A DNA stretch of 64,000 bases. Source: CAZMOK01 sp964567785 (lineage in GTDB: Bacteria > Bacteroidota > Bacteroidia > Bacteroidales > JAGOPY01). The position numbers and the translations under genes are program-made. The notes beneath the pieces were generated by a model. It ran no database searches, was not told where the DNA came from, and saw only the letters and a list, made by a program, of their open reading frames with translations. Where the stretch lies: assembly GCA_964567785.1 (NCBI GenBank), contig CAZMOK010000011.1, positions 3,302-67,301 of the forward strand, written 5' to 3'. Below are positions 1-8,137 of the stretch, piece after piece. How positions within the stretch are numbered: the first letter of the stretch is position 1; the number at the start of each line of letters is the position of its first letter.

Positions 1-1348
1 ATTGTTCCAGGGCATCATGCATCAGGTCTATATATTCCCTGATATACGGGGCTGCCGGGCCGTAATAGCCTGCAAGAAAGTCATCCATCAGTTCATCCAC
101 ATCCCTGTCGGGGTCCCAGAGTAGTTTGGCAATAAGGTAGGATCGCAGCTCTGAGAACTCACTCCTTACATGACCGCTGCCCTGCTGGAACATCATGTTC
201 ACCCCCTGGTCGCGGAAATACCGGATATTGGGTTGCAGTACCCTCAGGTTGGGGAAAGGGCTGATATAATTCCTGAATTGGACCACATAATCCCAGAGCA
301 GAATGTCACTGGCAATTTTCCGCCAATCGTTCATATCGGCCCTGAAGCTTTCACTCAGCGAATCACTTGCAATGGGCCGGCTGCGGTTGCACTCAATGGT
401 GCAGAGCATGATGTTTACATTGCCGGCCGGTTCAATCCCTTTCGGTGCTGACCTTGAATACTGGTAGGCAAGGGTGGAGATCTTCTTATCCGGGAATGCT
501 TCAGCCACCTGGTTGACTACCTCTAGTATCACTCCTGATTGAGAACCGTATTTTTTGATCAGGGTGGAACATGCATCGCATCTGCAGGCCAGGTAATTGT
601 CGTTCTGGGAAACTGAAAAATAGGTGGATTTCCTCCTCTTTTTCACTCTTTTATCAAGATTTTCAATAAGGATGCCCGGTACATCCGGGTTGCTCAGACA
701 GAGCTGGCCGTCCTCTATTCGCTTGCCCCCGATCTCCGAAAAATATTCCGGGTGAGAATCAAAATACTCTTCTGCCGGAAGGAGGTCTTTGAAAGTATGG
801 ACCCAGCTTCCCCATTCCCGTATCCTGTCCTTATGGCTGTCGAACCCATGCCAGTCGGCATAATCCTGGTGGTCTTTCGCGGGGAAGTAAAGTGTTGGCA
901 TCTCAAAGGCCGGGTTGCTCAGCAGATCGATCCCGGGGATTGAAATCGTTTCCTGCGAGGGAATGTAAATGTCGTCAGGAGTATACATCCTGCAACCCAG
1001 GTAATCTTCAAGGAACCGGTACACGCCATAGAGTGTCCCTTTTGCTTCACCGCCTGCAATGACGAGGTAATCACCTCCGGTAAGTATATGATAGCCGTCT
1101 TCATCAATTTTATTGAAGTTGACCTTTATGCCTGTTTCCTTAAGATGCCGGTTGTTGCCTAGCAGGATCTCCTTTTGTCCTTTCTTTTCATCACCGGTAA
1201 CAACGGGCAGCATGGCTCCGCTGATCTTTTCAATGTAATAAGAAAGCTCCTCAGCCGCTTTTTTTTCGTGAGACGTGGCACCCGACGGGATCACTATTGA
1301 ATATTCCGAACGCCCATCCACGACAAGTGTGAGGCTGTCGCCGGCCAT
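1..1348 (-). CDS. DUF4838 / alpha-glucuronidase-like exported protein, partial
   Basis: The 3' end lies beyond the left edge. Reading the minus strand from 1348 gives an open frame of about 449 codons. Its N-terminal part resembles the non-catalytic N-terminal domain of GH67-like enzymes (SGATSHEKKAAEEL...YYIEKISG...LP). The DUF4838 core follows, with a SVSQND...CRCDAC motif and a typical end (YLIAKLLWDPDRDVD...FLAGYYGPAAPYI). Such proteins are common in Bacteroidota polysaccharide-use regions, but their reaction is unproven. The first ATG is at 1348, but the in-frame codons upstream (to about 1447) encode a hydrophobic signal-peptide-like stretch (KVFTTLFLAGICFF). No ATG, GTG or TTG precedes that stretch, so the true start may be an ATT/ATC codon. 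The frame follows directly, in phase, after the peptidase stop at 1466, so it is probably the last gene of that minus-strand operon. Family call is firm; start is not. Confidence 0.8.
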   Translation of the reverse strand, partial: MAGDSLTLVVDGRSEYSIVIPSGATSHEKKAAEELSYYIEKISGAMLPVVTGDEKKGQKEILLGNNRHLKETGIKVNFNKIDEDGYHILTGGDYLVIAGGEAKGTLYGVYRFLEDYLGCRMYTPDDIYIPSQETISIPGIDLLSNPAFEMPTLYFPAKDHQDYADWHGFDSHKDRIREWGSWVHTFKDLLPAEEYFDSHPEYFSEIGGKRIEDGQLCLSNPDVPGILIENLDKRVKKRRKSTYFSVSQNDNYLACRCDACSTLIKKYGSQSGVILEVVNQVAEAFPDKKISTLAYQYSRSAPKGIEPAGNVNIMLCTIECNRSRPIASDSLSESFRADMNDWRKIASDILLWDYVVQFRNYISPFPNLRVLQPNIRYFRDQGVNMMFQQGSGHVRSEFSELRSYLIAKLLWDPDRDVDELMDDFLAGYYGPAAPYIREYIDLMHDALEQ

Positions 1349-1465
1349 ACTGCTTTCTGAAAAAAAACAGATACCCGCAAGGAAAAGTGTTGTAAATACT
1401 TTTAGGATATAGTGGTAATTGATCCTTTTCGTTCTGTCTGATAAAATGATGATAGGATTCTTGTT

Positions 1466-3601
1466 TTAAAGGTTATTCATGAAATAATCAGCCATCTTGC
1501 GGTTCAGGTGCACCCTGTCGCGCCCGCCGACGCCGTGCCCGTGCCCGGGGTAAACAAAGTAATCCACTTGTTTTCCTTCCTTGATAAACCGGTCGATCAG
1601 GTCGAGGCTGTGCTGCCATACCACTACCGGATCGTAAGTCCCGTGGATGATCAGCAATTTCCCTTCCAGGTTCCCTGCAAGATTGAGCAGGCTAGATTTT
1701 TCATATCCCTCAGGATTGTCTTCCGGGGTGTCCATGTACCTTTCTCCGTACATCACCTCGTAATACTTCCAGTCGGTGACCGGACCGCCGCAAACTCCTG
1801 CTTTGAATGTTTCCGGATGCTTCAGCATCAGGGAAATGGTCATGAACCCGCCGTAACTCCAGCCATGTGTCCCTATCCTGTCAGGATCAATATAAGGCAG
1901 CGACCTGAGATACTCAACACCTCTCATCTGGTCCTGTACCTCCAGGGTCCCCAGGTTCCTGAAAACCGACTGTTCAAATTCAAGCCCCCTGTTGGCCGAC
2001 CCCCTGTTGTCGAGGGTGAAGACTACATAGCCTTGCTGAGCAAGGTAGTGCAGGAACAGGCTTGCCCCACCCATCCATGAGTTGGTCACAAGCTGGGCGT
2101 GGGGGCCACCATAAACATAAATTATAGCAGGGTATTTCTTCCCAGGATCGAAAACCGGCGGCCGGATCATCCGGCAATACAGGTCGGTGTTATCTTCAGC
2201 TTTAAGCGTGAAGATGTCTGTTTCTCCAATGTTATATTCTTCTAACGGGTCGCGCGACTTCATCAGCTCTCTCTTCACTTTCCCTTTGTTGTCGATGATG
2301 CTGTAAGTCCTTGCAGTGACCGTATCACTGAAAACATCGATGAAATATTCGTAGTCATCCGATGGGATCACATAATGGGTGCCATCGTGGGAGGTGATTC
2401 GTCTGATCTTTAAATTCCTGAGGTTTAACGAGTAAAATTCATTATTCAGCGAGCCGTTTTTAGTTGATGTAAAATAGGCATGATCGTCATCACTGTCGGT
2501 GCCAAAATATCCTTTCACCAGCCATTCGCCGGAGGTAACCTGCTCAATGAAGTTCCCTTCAATATCATAAAGGTACAGGTGCTTGAAACCGTCCCGTTCA
2601 CTCATCCATAAAAATCTGTCGGTGGTTTCATTCAGAAAGTAGAGTTGGTTTTCGGGCTCTACATATTCTTCGTCCTTTTCTTCGAATAAGGTTTTCACAA
2701 AAGCACCTGTTTCAGCCCGGTATTTATTCAACTTCATATGGTCCTGGTCGCGGTTCAGGACAGCTATATAGATATACTTTTCTTCCGGACCCCAGGTGAC
2801 GCAGGTAAGGTATTGGTCAGAGGGTTCTCCTGTGTCGAGGAATACAGTGCTGCCTTTATCAGGGTCATAAACCCCCAGGGTCACCTCCTGGCTGGTCATC
2901 CCGGCCATAGGGTATTTGATCAGGTCAGGTTCTGCTATCCTCTTGCTGATATCAACAAGAGGATAGTCTGTGACCATGGTTTCATCTTTTCTGTAAAAAG
3001 CGATGTATTTGCCTTTAGGCGACCAGAAAGTCCCGGTATTGATCCCGAACTCACGGCGGTGCACTTCCTGCCCGTTCACGATACCCGGTTCTTCATCATT
3101 CGTTACCTGTACCTGCCTGCCGTTCCTGGCCAGATAAAGATTGTTATCAATGGTGTAGGCAACTGTTACGTTATCGGGGCTCAGGTCTGTGTTTTGTGCC
3201 TCTTCCGGGTAATTGTTCCTTTCGGAAAGCATTTTTTCAGCTGTATTGTAGGAGTACAGAGTGTTTTTATGGGTGAACGTGAACTCATTTTCACTTGTCC
3301 AGGAAATCCTCGGAAAGCCTTTAATTTCCTCTTTTCCTGCATCTTCCAGGGAATTGTTCAGGTCGTCAAGTTTCAGGAGCGTGTCTCCTTTTTTTGCTCC
3401 CGCCGGCGTAACCACCAGCGAGTTATTTTCCACAAAAGTGTACTGATCGGTTGAAGCCCTCCAGCCCAGGCCTTTTATTGAGGAGGGGAAAAGACTCCTG
3501 GTCATGTAGGAGGCGTCTTCAATGGTGAGCTTTTTATCCTGCGAAAAGCTTATAAAATAAAACGCAATCAGTAAAACTGTTAAAAGGGATGATCTTTTCA
3601 T
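1466..3601 (-). CDS. S9B family dipeptidyl peptidase (DPP IV / prolyl tripeptidyl peptidase type)
   Basis: A 711-residue serine peptidase with an N-terminal signal peptide (about 1-20), a DPPIV N-terminal beta-propeller (about 90-460) and a C-terminal alpha/beta hydrolase. The nucleophile is Ser582 in GWSYGG, the acid is Asp657 in HGTYDP, and the base is His689 in YPGHGHG. The family removes X-Pro di- or tripeptides from N-termini, outside the cytoplasm. The motif that normally supplies two Glu residues to hold the substrate amine (WVYEEEF in classical DPP IV) reads VHRREF at 180-185, so the first Glu is Arg. Specificity may therefore differ, as in prolyl tripeptidyl peptidase-like relatives. 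It lies 11 nt after the unknown exported protein and precedes the DUF4838 gene. Length is normal. Family is certain; exact substrate is not. Confidence 0.93.
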   Translation of the reverse strand: MKRSSLLTVLLIAFYFISFSQDKKLTIEDASYMTRSLFPSSIKGLGWRASTDQYTFVENNSLVVTPAGAKKGDTLLKLDDLNNSLEDAGKEEIKGFPRISWTSENEFTFTHKNTLYSYNTAEKMLSERNNYPEEAQNTDLSPDNVTVAYTIDNNLYLARNGRQVQVTNDEEPGIVNGQEVHRREFGINTGTFWSPKGKYIAFYRKDETMVTDYPLVDISKRIAEPDLIKYPMAGMTSQEVTLGVYDPDKGSTVFLDTGEPSDQYLTCVTWGPEEKYIYIAVLNRDQDHMKLNKYRAETGAFVKTLFEEKDEEYVEPENQLYFLNETTDRFLWMSERDGFKHLYLYDIEGNFIEQVTSGEWLVKGYFGTDSDDDHAYFTSTKNGSLNNEFYSLNLRNLKIRRITSHDGTHYVIPSDDYEYFIDVFSDTVTARTYSIIDNKGKVKRELMKSRDPLEEYNIGETDIFTLKAEDNTDLYCRMIRPPVFDPGKKYPAIIYVYGGPHAQLVTNSWMGGASLFLHYLAQQGYVVFTLDNRGSANRGLEFEQSVFRNLGTLEVQDQMRGVEYLRSLPYIDPDRIGTHGWSYGGFMTISLMLKHPETFKAGVCGGPVTDWKYYEVMYGERYMDTPEDNPEGYEKSSLLNLAGNLEGKLLIIHGTYDPVVVWQHSLDLIDRFIKEGKQVDYFVYPGHGHGVGGRDRVHLNRKMADYFMNNL

Positions 3602-3612
3602 TTTGATTTACT

Positions 3613-4239
3613 TTATTTTTCTTCTGAAGTATTGATCAAGTACCTGAAATCGGTTAAATGGTCCGATGTTTTGTTATTGAGATAGACGTAAAAAGGCAGC
3701 TCAATATTTTTACCGATAAGGAATTCGTAATAATTCCACCAGCCCAGCCCTTCAGGATTGTTGGGAGCTTGATAGTCAAGGTCTTTTTCCAGTATTTCAC
3801 GGTCGTTTGAATCCCTGAGGATCACGAAGTACCATCTTGTGTTTGCCTCTGATTCATCATACCTGGAGATAAAGAACATAAGCCTTCCTCCCGGTGCATT
3901 TTCAGTGTAGTAGCGTGTTTTCTCTATGATCTTCTCTTCTGTCCACGATTCTTCATCTGCTTTCTGTTCAAGTGAATCAAGTATCTGCTCAAACGATTGG
4001 TAGCCTGCCGTTGTAAATTCACCAACATTCATGTGTTTGTAACGGGTGAATTTTTGTCCCGAGAGCAGGGTCACGGTATGCTCCCATATCTGGTGTTTTT
4101 CGTTATCGAGCCATGGCTTGTCACGCATTTCGAGGGGAACCTGCGACAGATCCTGCTGAGCCGCACTTGAATGAGGATTGCCAAGAAAGAAAAGTGTTAA
4201 CAGAAAAAAAAAGGAGATTCTATGAAGAATGTACCGCAT
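3613..4239 (-). CDS. exported protein of unknown function
   Basis: A 208-residue protein that I do not recognise. It has a clear signal peptide (MRYILHRISFFFLLTLFFLG...SSAAQQ) and no lipobox. The mature part is polar, with many aromatic residues and a conserved-looking C-terminal portion (PEGLGWWNYYEFLIG, LPFYVYLNNK). I chose the ATG at 4239 because it puts the signal peptide at the N-terminus; an upstream ATG at 4281 would add 14 residues. The start overlaps the end of the GGGP synthase gene by 20 nt, which suggests translational coupling, and the DPP gene follows after 11 nt. A periplasmic or surface role is inferred from the signal peptide only. Confidence 0.75.
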   Translation of the reverse strand: MRYILHRISFFFLLTLFFLGNPHSSAAQQDLSQVPLEMRDKPWLDNEKHQIWEHTVTLLSGQKFTRYKHMNVGEFTTAGYQSFEQILDSLEQKADEESWTEEKIIEKTRYYTENAPGGRLMFFISRYDESEANTRWYFVILRDSNDREILEKDLDYQAPNNPEGLGWWNYYEFLIGKNIELPFYVYLNNKTSDHLTDFRYLINTSEEK

Positions 4240-4948
4240 CGGAGATATGATTAATGAGTTTTGGGTCTTTTTCGATGGCATTACCCGTAACTATAAGGTC
4301 GGCGCCGGCACGGCAGGCCAATGATGCCTGCTCTGCTGTCCTGATCCCGCCACCGACTATAAGAGGGATATTTATATTTTCTTTCACCCCATGGATCATT
4401 GTTTCGGGCACAGGGTGTTTTGCCCCGCTACCTGCATCCAGGTAAATGGCTTTTAATCCGAGCATTTCACCGGCCATAGCCGTACAGCTTGCTATATCAT
4501 CCTTTTCCCGGGGGATGGGAGCTGAGTTACTCATATATTGTGCGGTGGTTACAGCCCCGTTCTCAACTAGCATATATCCGGTAGGAATGATCTCCAGGCT
4601 GCTCTCCTTAAGGTACGGTGCAGCAACCACATGCTGGCCGATCAAAAGGTCGGGATTCCTTCCTGATATCAGTGAAAGCAGCAGGATGGCATCTGCTTTG
4701 CCGGTGATCTGGAGGATACTTCCGGGGAACAAAACGAGGGGCTTATCGGTGTTTTCCTTTATTAAGATAGCGAACTCTTCAAGCTGGTTTTTAGTGATCA
4801 GGCTGCCCCCCAGGAAGAATAGATCAACACCTGCTGCGTGGGCATCCGAAACTATATTCCTCAAATGCCCGGGTGAGTATTTATCAGGATCCACAAGCAA
4901 AGCATAGAGCTTGTTACCGCTGTTCCTGATCTGTTCATATAAGTTCAT
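4220..4948 (-). CDS. geranylgeranylglyceryl phosphate synthase (PcrB/GGGPS family)
   Basis: A 242-residue TIM-barrel prenyltransferase. Motifs in order are LLVDPDKYSP, a phosphate and prenyl-binding segment AAGVDLFFLGGSLI, LFPGS, PTGYMLVENGAVT, YLDAGSGAKHPV, and the phosphate-binding LIVGGGIRT and ADLIVTGNAIEKDP. The family joins geranylgeranyl diphosphate or a related prenyl donor to sn-glycerol-1-phosphate, the first step of archaeal-type ether lipids. Group II members from Bacteroidota carry this activity, but their product in the cell is poorly understood. It lies between a phosphopantetheinyl transferase (39 nt upstream) and an exported unknown (20 nt overlap). No other ether-lipid gene is visible here. 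Family call is firm; physiological product unknown. Confidence 0.92.
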   Translation of the reverse strand: MNLYEQIRNSGNKLYALLVDPDKYSPGHLRNIVSDAHAAGVDLFFLGGSLITKNQLEEFAILIKENTDKPLVLFPGSILQITGKADAILLLSLISGRNPDLLIGQHVVAAPYLKESSLEIIPTGYMLVENGAVTTAQYMSNSAPIPREKDDIASCTAMAGEMLGLKAIYLDAGSGAKHPVPETMIHGVKENINIPLIVGGGIRTAEQASLACRAGADLIVTGNAIEKDPKLINHISDAVHSS

Positions 4949-4987
4949 AAACTCAGCTTGAATTGCAAAAATAAGACAATCGGCACT

Positions 4988-5623
4988 TTAAACCTGTTTT
5001 TCTTTAATCACATAAACACATATGAGGTCATCAATCAGCTCTGAAAAAATATCAAACGCTTCCTCTTTTTCACTAGCATAAAGCCTTCCCCGAATTTTCC
5101 GGTCTCTGTTTTTCTCTATCTTCAGTTGTGATTTAAAGTCGATGTTTTTCCTGCCGTTAAGTTTGTACAAAGCCTCCTTGGCACACCAGTAAAGGGTCAG
5201 TTCTTTAATATCACCTTCTGAAATGATCTTATCCTCCTCAGGGTGGAGGTATTTGTTCCTGATCTTCAGTATCCTGGGTTTAGGCAATTCTATATCGATC
5301 CCGGCTTCAGCATTTTCTGCAATGATCACGGCTGCATAATCTTCAGTGTGTGATACTGATATCCCCGACAGCGAGCCCGGTATATATGGCTTGCCTTCCT
5401 TGCTGTAGTGTATTTTCAATTTCCTTTCACTTGTCATTTCTTTCAGAAGATGCCTGTATGCAAGCCATTGTTTCTTTCTTTGGTCGGATTTGAAACCGGC
5501 AAAAATCTTTTTCTCCTCTTCATCCAGCTCAATACCTGAAACCAGCTTATCGAGGTCTTCGTCGATCTGCCATAACCCTATATAGGCCCCTCTCCCTACT
5601 TTCTTTATTAATCGTACCGACAT
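4988..5623 (-). CDS. 4'-phosphopantetheinyl transferase superfamily protein
   Basis: A 211-residue Sfp-type enzyme that would move 4'-phosphopantetheine from CoA to a Ser of carrier proteins in the cytoplasm. Key motifs are SGISVSHTEDYAAV (about 86-99), the Mg-binding GIDIE (108-112) and the WCAKEALYK helix (146-154). The N-terminal half is weakly conserved, as is usual in this family. It is the first gene of the minus-strand operon PPTase - GGGPS - unknown - DPP - DUF4838 and is divergent from ahcY. A candidate -7 box TAATTTTA lies on the minus strand at 5648-5641. The carrier protein partner (fatty-acid ACP or a secondary-metabolite ACP) cannot be told from the window. Confidence 0.9.
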   Translation of the reverse strand: MSVRLIKKVGRGAYIGLWQIDEDLDKLVSGIELDEEEKKIFAGFKSDQRKKQWLAYRHLLKEMTSERKLKIHYSKEGKPYIPGSLSGISVSHTEDYAAVIIAENAEAGIDIELPKPRILKIRNKYLHPEEDKIISEGDIKELTLYWCAKEALYKLNGRKNIDFKSQLKIEKNRDRKIRGRLYASEKEEAFDIFSELIDDLICVYVIKEKQV

Positions 5624-5716
5624 GTCTTGCTAATAAATGATAAAATTATGAATTAATTGCCAAGGCAGGAACATTTTGCCGTAAGAGATGTTTGTAACCT
5701 TGTAGACTTTTCAGGC

Positions 5717-5743
5717 TATTCAAAAGAATTCTTTTTTTGAATA
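5717..5743. repeat. inverted repeat in ahcY/PPTase divergent region
   Basis: TATTCAAAA (5717-5725) is mirrored by TTTTGAATA (5735-5743), a 9-bp perfect inverted repeat around a GAATTC-containing centre. It lies between the two divergent starts, about 47 nt upstream of the ahcY -7 box. It could be an operator or a hairpin with a T-rich arm; neither is proven. Confidence 0.5.
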
Positions 5744-5789
5744 CATTGATACAATATCGATATAAATACTTTTTTACAATACTAATTCG

Positions 5790-5797
5790 TAACTTTG
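5790..5797 (+). promoter_or_regulatory. predicted -7 box of ahcY promoter
   Basis: TAACTTTG matches the Bacteroidota -7 consensus TAnnTTTG and lies 14 nt before the ahcY ATG. A matching TTTG -33 box is not evident at the usual 19-21 nt spacing, so this is a one-box prediction. Confidence 0.6.
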
Positions 5798-5810
5798 CAC
5801 GCCTAAAACG

Positions 5811-7238
5811 ATGGAAATGGAAAATCTTGTAATTGACAAAGAACTGAAATACAAAGTAAAAGATATCGGCCTTGCCGAACAGGGCAGGAAGGCCATTGAA
5901 ATTGCCGAGAAAGAGATGCCGGGCCTGATGTCGATAAGGGAAAAATACGGTCCGCAAAAGCCCCTAAAGGAATCAAAAATTACAGGTTCACTTCATATGA
6001 CTGTAGAAACCGCAGTACTTATAGAAACTCTTAAGGAACTTGGTGCTGATGTAAGATGGGCGAGCTGTAACATATTTTCAACCCAGGATCATGCTGCCGC
6101 TGCCATTGCAAAGACCGGTACCCCTGTTTTTGCCTGGAAGGGCATGTCGCTCGATGAGTACTGGTGGTGTACCTACCAGGCCCTTTCTTTTCCTGACGGC
6201 AAGGGCCCAAACCTGGTCGTGGATGATGGGGGAGATGCCACACTCATGCTTCACACCGGATTCAAAGCCGAAAAAGATCCTTCCATGCTCAAAAAGGAGC
6301 CTGAAAGCCCTGATGAGGTTGCAATTTTTAAATTATTGCAGAGGATCTTTGTTGAAGATAAGAACAGGTTCGGGAATCTTACCGAAAGGTGGAAAGGTGT
6401 TTCGGAAGAAACCACAACCGGAAACCACCGGCTTTACCAGATGAAAGAGACCGGCGAGTTGCTGGTACCTGCCATAAACGTGAACGATTCGGTCACGAAA
6501 TCTAAATTTGATAATCTTTACGGCTGTCGCGAATCCCTTGCCGATGGCATAAAAAGGGCAACGGACGTGATGATTGCAGGTAAAGTAGTTATTGTAATGG
6601 GCTATGGCGATGTTGGTAAAGGTTGTGCCAAGTCAATGCGCTCATATGGTGCCAGGGTGATCGTTACAGAGATCGATCCAATCTGTGCACTCCAGGCAGC
6701 CATGGAAGGCTTCGAGGTAACTACCCTGGAGGATGCCTTATCCGAAGGGAATATCTTCGTGACTGCAACCGGGAACAAAGATGTGATCAAAGTTGAGCAC
6801 ATGAAGCAGATGAAAGACGAATCCATTGTCTGCAATATCGGTCATTTCGATAACGAGATACAGGTGACAGGGCTTGACAAAGATCCTGAAATAAAGAGGG
6901 AAAACATCAAGCCGCAGGTCGACAGGTACCGTTTCAAAAACGGCAATTCCATCTACATGCTGGCCGAAGGGCGCCTTGTAAACCTGGGATGTGCAACCGG
7001 CCATCCTTCTTTCGTGATGAGCAACTCTTTCTCGAACCAGGTGCTTGCACAGATGGACCTTTGGAACAATGAGTATGATATTGATGTTTACAGACTGCCC
7101 AAAAAGCTTGACGAGGAAGTTGCCCGCCTGCATCTTGAACATATAGGAGTAAAGCTCACCAAGATGTCTGATGATCAGTCTAAATATTTAGGCGTACCGA
7201 AAAATGGCCCGTTTAAGCCTGACCATTACAGGTACTAG
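5811..7238 (+). CDS. ahcY: adenosylhomocysteinase
   Basis: A 475-residue cytoplasmic enzyme that splits S-adenosylhomocysteine into adenosine and homocysteine, closing the methyl cycle. Visible hallmarks are LHMTVETAVLIETL near the N-terminus, SCNIFSTQDHAAAAI, the catalytic NVNDSVTKSKFDNLYGCRESL segment (split here by its K and N residues), the NAD-binding VIVMGYGDVGKGCAKSMR, CNIGHFDNEI, and the canonical C-terminus GPFKPDHYRY. Length fits bacterial homologues with the extra internal segment. The ATG at 5811 is used; a second Met two codons on is an alternative. The gene stands alone on the plus strand with its own -7 box and converges on the Rieske-like lipoprotein gene. I see no SAH riboswitch upstream. 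Confidence 0.97.
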   Translation: MEMENLVIDKELKYKVKDIGLAEQGRKAIEIAEKEMPGLMSIREKYGPQKPLKESKITGSLHMTVETAVLIETLKELGADVRWASCNIFSTQDHAAAAIAKTGTPVFAWKGMSLDEYWWCTYQALSFPDGKGPNLVVDDGGDATLMLHTGFKAEKDPSMLKKEPESPDEVAIFKLLQRIFVEDKNRFGNLTERWKGVSEETTTGNHRLYQMKETGELLVPAINVNDSVTKSKFDNLYGCRESLADGIKRATDVMIAGKVVIVMGYGDVGKGCAKSMRSYGARVIVTEIDPICALQAAMEGFEVTTLEDALSEGNIFVTATGNKDVIKVEHMKQMKDESIVCNIGHFDNEIQVTGLDKDPEIKRENIKPQVDRYRFKNGNSIYMLAEGRLVNLGCATGHPSFVMSNSFSNQVLAQMDLWNNEYDIDVYRLPKKLDEEVARLHLEHIGVKLTKMSDDQSKYLGVPKNGPFKPDHYRY

Positions 7239-7255
7239 GATTATCTTTCTTAAGA

Positions 7256-7732
7256 TCAGTTGAAGATATACAGACGGTTTCCGTCGTACTGTGTCTGGTA
7301 TTGCAACAGCGGGTATGGGGAGTCACCTTCCGTAACCGACCCGTCTATCAGGAGGAACTTGGTTTCTGTACATGTATCGAATACAAACGGGTAATAGTTT
7401 TCTACTATAAGGTGCGTGCAAACGTTCTGGTAGCAGCACTTGTTCCATTCATAAGGAGGTGTCCTTTCAAAAGCGACAAACTGGTCATTCGTCCACCGGT
7501 AAACGATAATGCCCCTGCTGGGAGGGTCAATGCCCTCGCTATAGCCAAGGTACATCCATCCACCCACAACATTCAACTGCTGGTATATAGTGGAATTCGG
7601 ATCAATGACCACGTTTATGTTGAATTCAGGAAAATCAGGGGGAAGCTCCCTGTTTTTCTTACAGCTTGAGGAAAAGATCAAATAAGCTGTGATGAATGCC
7701 GAAAGAAATATGAAAAGTATCCTCTTGCTCAT
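7256..7732 (-). CDS. Rieske-fold-like lipoprotein, cluster ligands apparently lost
   Basis: A 158-residue lipoprotein with a signal peptide ending in SSSC (Cys24). The remainder has the order of a small Bacteroidota Rieske-like lipoprotein: a GIIVYRWTNDQFVAFERT strand pair, a Cys-rich loop (NKCCYQNVC), a second loop (FDTCTETKFLLIDGSV) and the closing PLLQYQTQYDGNRLYI. A true Rieske protein needs C-x-H and C-x-x-H pairs. Neither loop here shows both pairs, so a [2Fe-2S] cluster is unlikely; the four Cys may form disulfides. It is probably anchored in the outer or inner membrane facing the periplasm. It converges on ahcY with 17 nt between stops. The fold assignment is by pattern only. Confidence 0.6.
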   Translation of the reverse strand: MSKRILFIFLSAFITAYLIFSSSCKKNRELPPDFPEFNINVVIDPNSTIYQQLNVVGGWMYLGYSEGIDPPSRGIIVYRWTNDQFVAFERTPPYEWNKCCYQNVCTHLIVENYYPFVFDTCTETKFLLIDGSVTEGDSPYPLLQYQTQYDGNRLYIFN

Positions 7733-7862
7733 TCAATAATATTATACTGCAAAGGTAAACGTTCCATTATTATCGAAATTGCTGACCAATTAGTTTCATC
7801 TGTTTTTTTGACTTATTAAATAAGGATTTATTCAACAGTGATTAGTAACTTCGTTGCACTGT

Positions 7863-8126
7863 ATGAGAAAACTGTTCCGACATTTGCTGATATCTTCGCT
7901 GCTGGTGCTTTCATTGCTTGCCCTGTTATCATGCAGTAATCATACATCAAAGGCCCAGCGACAAGTTGAGAAGGAAATGCTGCGGGCCGAAAAGGAAGCG
8001 GACAGGCTTTATCAGAAAGAACTCAAAAAGCATTTTGAGCTGCAGTCAAAATCCACCAGGAAAATGATGAAGCAGGCAAAGAAACGAGCTAAGAAGCTTA
8101 ACAGATCCCTCAGAAGAAATAAATAA
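7863..8126 (+). CDS. small lipoprotein with charged coiled-coil tail
   Basis: An 87-residue protein of unknown function. A signal peptide ends in the lipobox LLSC (Cys24). The rest is almost all Lys, Arg, Glu and Gln (AQRQVEKEMLRAEKEADRLYQKEL...), which predicts one long amphipathic helix or coiled coil with a very basic C-terminus. I chose the ATG at 7863 over a TTG at 7854 because it starts the signal peptide cleanly. A near-consensus -7 element (TAACTTCG, 7846-7853) lies just upstream. It ends 11 nt before the sensor kinase gene, so the two are probably co-transcribed, and it might be an accessory of that sensor; this is inference. Confidence 0.7.
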   Translation: MRKLFRHLLISSLLVLSLLALLSCSNHTSKAQRQVEKEMLRAEKEADRLYQKELKKHFELQSKSTRKMMKQAKKRAKKLNRSLRRNK

Positions 8127-8137
8127 ACACCTGCCAT

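Noticed and set aside
2738..3454. Plus-strand 238-codon open frame opposite the DPP gene
   Set aside because: Shadow of the propeller region; no start signal or domain.
5624..5789. SAH or SAM riboswitch upstream of ahcY
   Set aside because: Only an AT-rich palindrome is visible; the GC-rich pseudoknot core of an SAH riboswitch is not present.
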